Part shown: one piece after another, positions 60,811 to 64,000 of the stretch | How the letters are laid out: every line of letters starts with the position of its first letter | Position numbering within the stretch: the stretch's first letter is position 1 | From: Dreissena polymorpha | Taxonomy: Eukaryota > Mollusca > Bivalvia > Myida > Dreissenidae | Direction of reading: 5' to 3' | NCBI RefSeq assembly: GCF_020536995.1 | Contig: NC_068369.1 | Location: 20,279,421 to 20,343,420 of the forward strand | Length of the DNA: 64,000 nucleotides | Translations under genes and position numbers: made by a program | Notes under the pieces: model-generated | Databases searched by the model: none | Seen by the model: only the letters and a program-made list of their open reading frames with translations | Told to the model about the DNA's origin: nothing

Positions 60811-61158
60811 AAAAATATCTTTATGTTTTAACAACAAAGTTTTTATTTCAACAATTTGTTCAGCAGTAAGTAGATCATTATTTTCAATCACAATATTGTG
60901 AACAATTTCTGATCTTTTGTGATCTAAATCATTTTCTTTCATATTTGTAATTTCCGTTGCTATGGTTACAGGTTGTAACTCCCCTAAAATTGCTTTAGGT
61001 TGAATAGCAACTGTATTTGTTGTCAAATTTGACAATGTGACAAATATTTCATTGTATTTACCAAATTCAAACACATTCACAGCAGGTGTAACATCAATGA
61101 AATCTGGAATGTGTGCATCAGTACAAGCTACAATTATAACACTTGAAGATGGATAAGC

Positions 61159-62680
61159 AATTGACCAGTCGCCAAATAATCGATCGCTCCGCCCACAAAG
61201 TCACGTGGTCTAGTGATTAGAAAACTCCGACAAGCAGATCGCAATTATAGCGGATTACGTGAGGGAAATTCTATATTTGTAATGATGTATTATGCTCTTT
61301 TCTATAAAATAAATTTTTAAAGCCGCACACTAAACTAAACTGCTTTGTAAAACGTGAATACAATCATAAAAACTTTAGAGAGAAATGGCGTAATCAAAAT
61401 AAATGAGTTAACGGCAGACTGACTATCAGAAACGTTTCTTATACATATTATATAGGGAGGTGATGAAAAATCCGTTGTAAAAATGAGCATTTATTTCATA
61501 TTGATTTTGAACTTGTATTCAACCGTCTGACAGTGAACCCGGTGGCTATTCATATATAATTTTGAAAATATTTTTATTAAATTCAAATGACATATCGATA
61601 TCATGATGGGTTTTTGTTTATTAAAAATGTTTAGATCTTTGTTTTATTGTGTTATTTTTAAAAAGACACCGATTTTTTTATTAAGATATAAATTAAATTT
61701 TGATTGTAACCGTAATTTAATATAGGCCTGATTTCGTGGTTTCATTATCAGATAGTCTAATATGCATTTTATTACATTTATGTTTAATGCGAACCTGTTA
61801 CATTTCACTATCAAAAAATGAAATGTTGGTATTACGGTGCTGTTCACGAACATTCGAATTGAATACATTTAGCATATTATGCATTTGCTTATTTATAACA
61901 AGATGGCCCTTATATGTTAATTGCAATTTTCACATTTCTCCCCGTATCAATCAATATATGTTGTATAAGAAATGTTGTTGTTGTAATATAAGCCGTACAT
62001 TTTACACTTGAAGTCGCTTTAAGCTGGCTAAGCCGCGTTGAAATCACCTTTTTGTTGTTTTTACTTTAGTTAAAACAATATTTAAGTTAACAATTTATAA
62101 TGATTTCCCTTGTTTATGATCCACAGAAAATAAATATATAATTGGAAATCATTTAAGTAATTAAATAGTTTTCTTTTCTTGTGTACAGTACCTAACAATG
62201 CCTTAATGTTCCTTCATTCTGAGATCCACGCAACATACTGTTATTTATTAATCATCGACAATTACGCTGAGATTAATAAGCACGTGTGGCAATTATTATG
62301 TTGCCCAAACTGCTTAATAATATTGTGCATCAAACGGTATAACACGTTCTATAGAACACACACCTGGTGTGGTTAAACTATTTATTGTGTTTGTATTCTC
62401 ATTACTTGTTCATATGTTCAAGAAATAAAGATAAAAATATTAACCTTTTATAAAGTATGTATAGCACCTACAATTTTGAATAATGATCGAACAGTAATGA
62501 TCATGCATTTGATATAAAATCTGTGTAAACTCTTAAAAAAATCGTCCATTCCATATGTACAACACGCTTTGTTTGTCGGACAAAATGGCGGCCAGATAAG
62601 CGTTGCTGAGGGGTGTGTGAAAAATCGATATCTGATTGGCTGATCGACAAAATGTGGGCGGAGTTGGCGACTGGTCAATT
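61159..62680. mobile_element. TIR DNA transposon (about 1.5 kb, no transposase seen) nested in the LTR retrotransposon
   Basis: Inverted ends aattgaccagtcgccaa (61159-61175) and ttggcgactggtcaatt (62664-62680) match perfectly over 17 bp. Further in, ctccgcccaca (61187) pairs with tgtgggcggag (62653), so similarity continues past a small gap. The interior is AT-rich with short frames only. The right end contains caaaatggcggcc, resembling a YY1-type promoter motif. Family unknown. Confidence 0.7.
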
Positions 62681-62689
62681 TGTTTATCT

Positions 62690-62955
62690 GTATAACATTT
62701 AAAATTTCTTACTTCATTTAGCTTCAACAAAGTAGTCTCTATGTTCAAACTTCTTACAATTGCAACTCTGCCATTGTTTCTTTTCAAAGACTTTTCTCTC
62801 AATGAAATAGCTCTAAAGCTCAAATACCATGGTGTATGTAACTTAGCTTTCTGTAAAAACTGTTCACCAAATGTATCATGACATTCTTCCAACAATCTGT
62901 TCAAAATATTGGTTCCCAGAATAACTGGTAACTTTGAAGAATATTTTGTGTCGGG
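62690..62955 (-). mobile_element. Protease-like part of the Ty3/gypsy element
   Basis: The phrase PVILGTNILNRLL resembles the ILG-x-N block near the end of retropepsin-type proteases. Assignment rests on this block and its position upstream of the reverse transcriptase. Confidence 0.5.
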
Positions 62956-62972
62956 TGACACGTTGGGCGCTA
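62955..62972 (-). other. Primer-binding site, tRNA-Lys type
   Basis: Three bases inside the 5' LTR the minus strand reads tagcgcccaacgtgtcac. Its core gcgcccaacgtg matches the start of the site complementary to the 3' end of tRNA-Lys (tggcgcccaacgtggggc in the lysine 1,2 class). Used for minus-strand DNA priming. Confidence 0.75.
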
Positions 62973-62975
62973 TTT

Positions 62976-63787
62976 TGTAACACTGGTGGTATTTGTATTA
63001 TAATTATACCTAATTATATTGTTCCACGAGTGCGGTTTCGTTGTTCAGGAAGATTTAAGACATGTAAACCTTTTATAAGGTTGTTTCATACTTTATTATA
63101 GTGCTACATATTAAATATTCAATGTTGAATTCCAGATATGAAGACAACCTGAAATTAATAATTACACAAATTATAGTAAAATAACATACATAATATGATG
63201 GTCATTTAGTGGCTTTTATACAAAGTTGCATAGAAAACCATTTAATGATCAATATAAAACAAACATATCCGCTTTTATAATACATTCATGACTTTAACAA
63301 TATTTCAATATTCTTACCATTTATGGAATGGCTGCTTTACCCTCACACACTGATCTTACACACAGGATTCTCCGTGAAGATGTTAAGCTCTGCAAGTTAA
63401 ATGCATGTGCTAATAAAGCATACAAAAGAAATAGTGACTAAGATAGGAAAGAGCAATTCTGAGAAGTGCTGCCATTTTTCCAAGTCGCGGAAACACAATA
63501 CAGGTTTATATAAATGCACAATTATTACTTGTACATAACAAATCAATTATCCACAATCACTATAAAAACACTATTGCAACCAAGAGACTGATACTAACCT
63601 CAAAGAAGCACGGCTCTTAAATTACATTTGAAAAAACATGTCCTTCCAGCTCAACCCATGAAATACTACTGCCAGAGCGGGAAAGAAAACTTGCCCAACA
63701 GATTCACTGTACAGGAAAGAAAATAGGCTTAAAACAACTATGCACACAAGGGAGACAACTTTTAGAAAGAATTCGTGACTGGTTACA
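62976..63787 (-). repeat. 5' LTR of the Ty3/gypsy element
   Basis: 812 bp bounded by TG...CA on the plus strand (tgtaacactggtgg ... gactggttaca). It aligns along its whole length to 55632-56457. It is the 5' LTR because the primer-binding site abuts its inner edge. Confidence 0.92.
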
Positions 63788-64000
63788 TAAAATCACACAC
63801 TTATGAAAATTACGTCACTCGTCGTCTGCATGATCTAACTGCAGGTATTACTGCTACCGAGTGTTGTCGCTCATTCAAAGCATGCGCTCTCATTGGACAA
63901 TAACGATTTTCCATTACAACAACGATCCGCCTTTGGGCGAGCTTTAGGTGGGTAAAGATATACATTACGTAATTAACAGAGGATCATAAATTGGCTCTCA
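63788..64000. other. Flank of the LTR element, no gene seen
   Basis: It starts with the TAAA target duplication. The remaining 200 bp shows no recognisable coding or repeat content. Confidence 0.5.

Larger units (their letters stand above)
55632..63787 (-). mobile_element. Ty3/gypsy LTR retrotransposon, broken, with three nested insertions
   Basis: A Ty3/gypsy (Metaviridae-type) element of about 8.2 kb lies on the minus strand. Parts in order from its 5' end: LTR, primer-binding site, protease-like part, reverse transcriptase, RNase H, integrase, polypurine tract, LTR. Protease-RT-RNase H-integrase order separates Ty3/gypsy from Ty1/copia. A gag part was not recognised. A 4-bp TAAA flanks both ends (55628-55631 and 63788-63791), so it is a single insertion with both original ends. 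The LTRs differ by about 3% plus short indels (about 23 changes counted by eye), pointing to an age of some millions of years depending on the mutation rate. It is clearly broken, with several breaks in addition to the three nested elements (58044-58874, 59312-59917 and 61159-62680). It is a fossil. Confidence 0.92.

Overview
The window looks like nuclear DNA of a bivalve mollusc. It is AT-rich and intron-rich, its genes are split by canonical GT/AG introns, and it is packed with short repeat elements of the kinds common in heterodont bivalves. A Dreissena-like species is my guess from repeat style; that is inference, not proof. I saw no rRNA, functional tRNA, CRISPR array or bacterial-type operon.

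Three host genes can be supported. (1) 10494-11546 (-) is a single-exon B-box zinc-finger/coiled-coil protein of the TRIM type without a RING. A degraded B-box relic lies about 2.5 kb upstream at 14070-14153. (2) 28834-35523 (-) is SMUG1, a uracil-DNA glycosylase, in three coding exons. The glycosylase core is complete with both catalytic motifs, but exon 1 adds an N-terminal extension of about 1,080 residues that is low-complexity and contains an AT-hook-like basic block. (3) 39583-51368 (+) is CHMP5 (ESCRT-III, yeast Vps60) in seven coding exons giving 219 residues, the same length as the human protein. SMUG1 and CHMP5 are arranged head to head.

The rest is mostly mobile DNA. The left third (1-23.6 kb) holds a TTAA-flanked MITE with a perfect 31-bp-arm hairpin, a 1.4-kb minisatellite with units of about 36 bp, a decayed transposase-like gene (6.6-8.2 kb), a LINE ORF1 fragment, and several tandem-repeat-cored elements. 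The CHMP5 introns carry three copies of one foldback MITE, a TTAA MITE, a composite MITE with a tRNA-like module and a 520-bp triplet-repeat tract, and several tandem-repeat-cored elements. The right end (55632-63787) is a broken Ty3/gypsy LTR retrotransposon on the minus strand, with recognisable LTRs, primer site, polypurine tract and pol parts. It is interrupted by two copies of a tandem-repeat-cored element and one TIR transposon.

The most general pattern is shared by at least seven otherwise different repeat families. One end is AACAAG followed by a small hairpin. The middle is one to six monomers of about 110-180 bp. The other end is a terminal hairpin whose first arm repeats the short motif that follows the 5' hairpin. 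This fits non-autonomous Helitron/Helentron-type elements with central tandem repeats (HINE-like). It suggests one mobilisation mechanism shared by families with unrelated cores. No computation was run; all alignments were made by eye.
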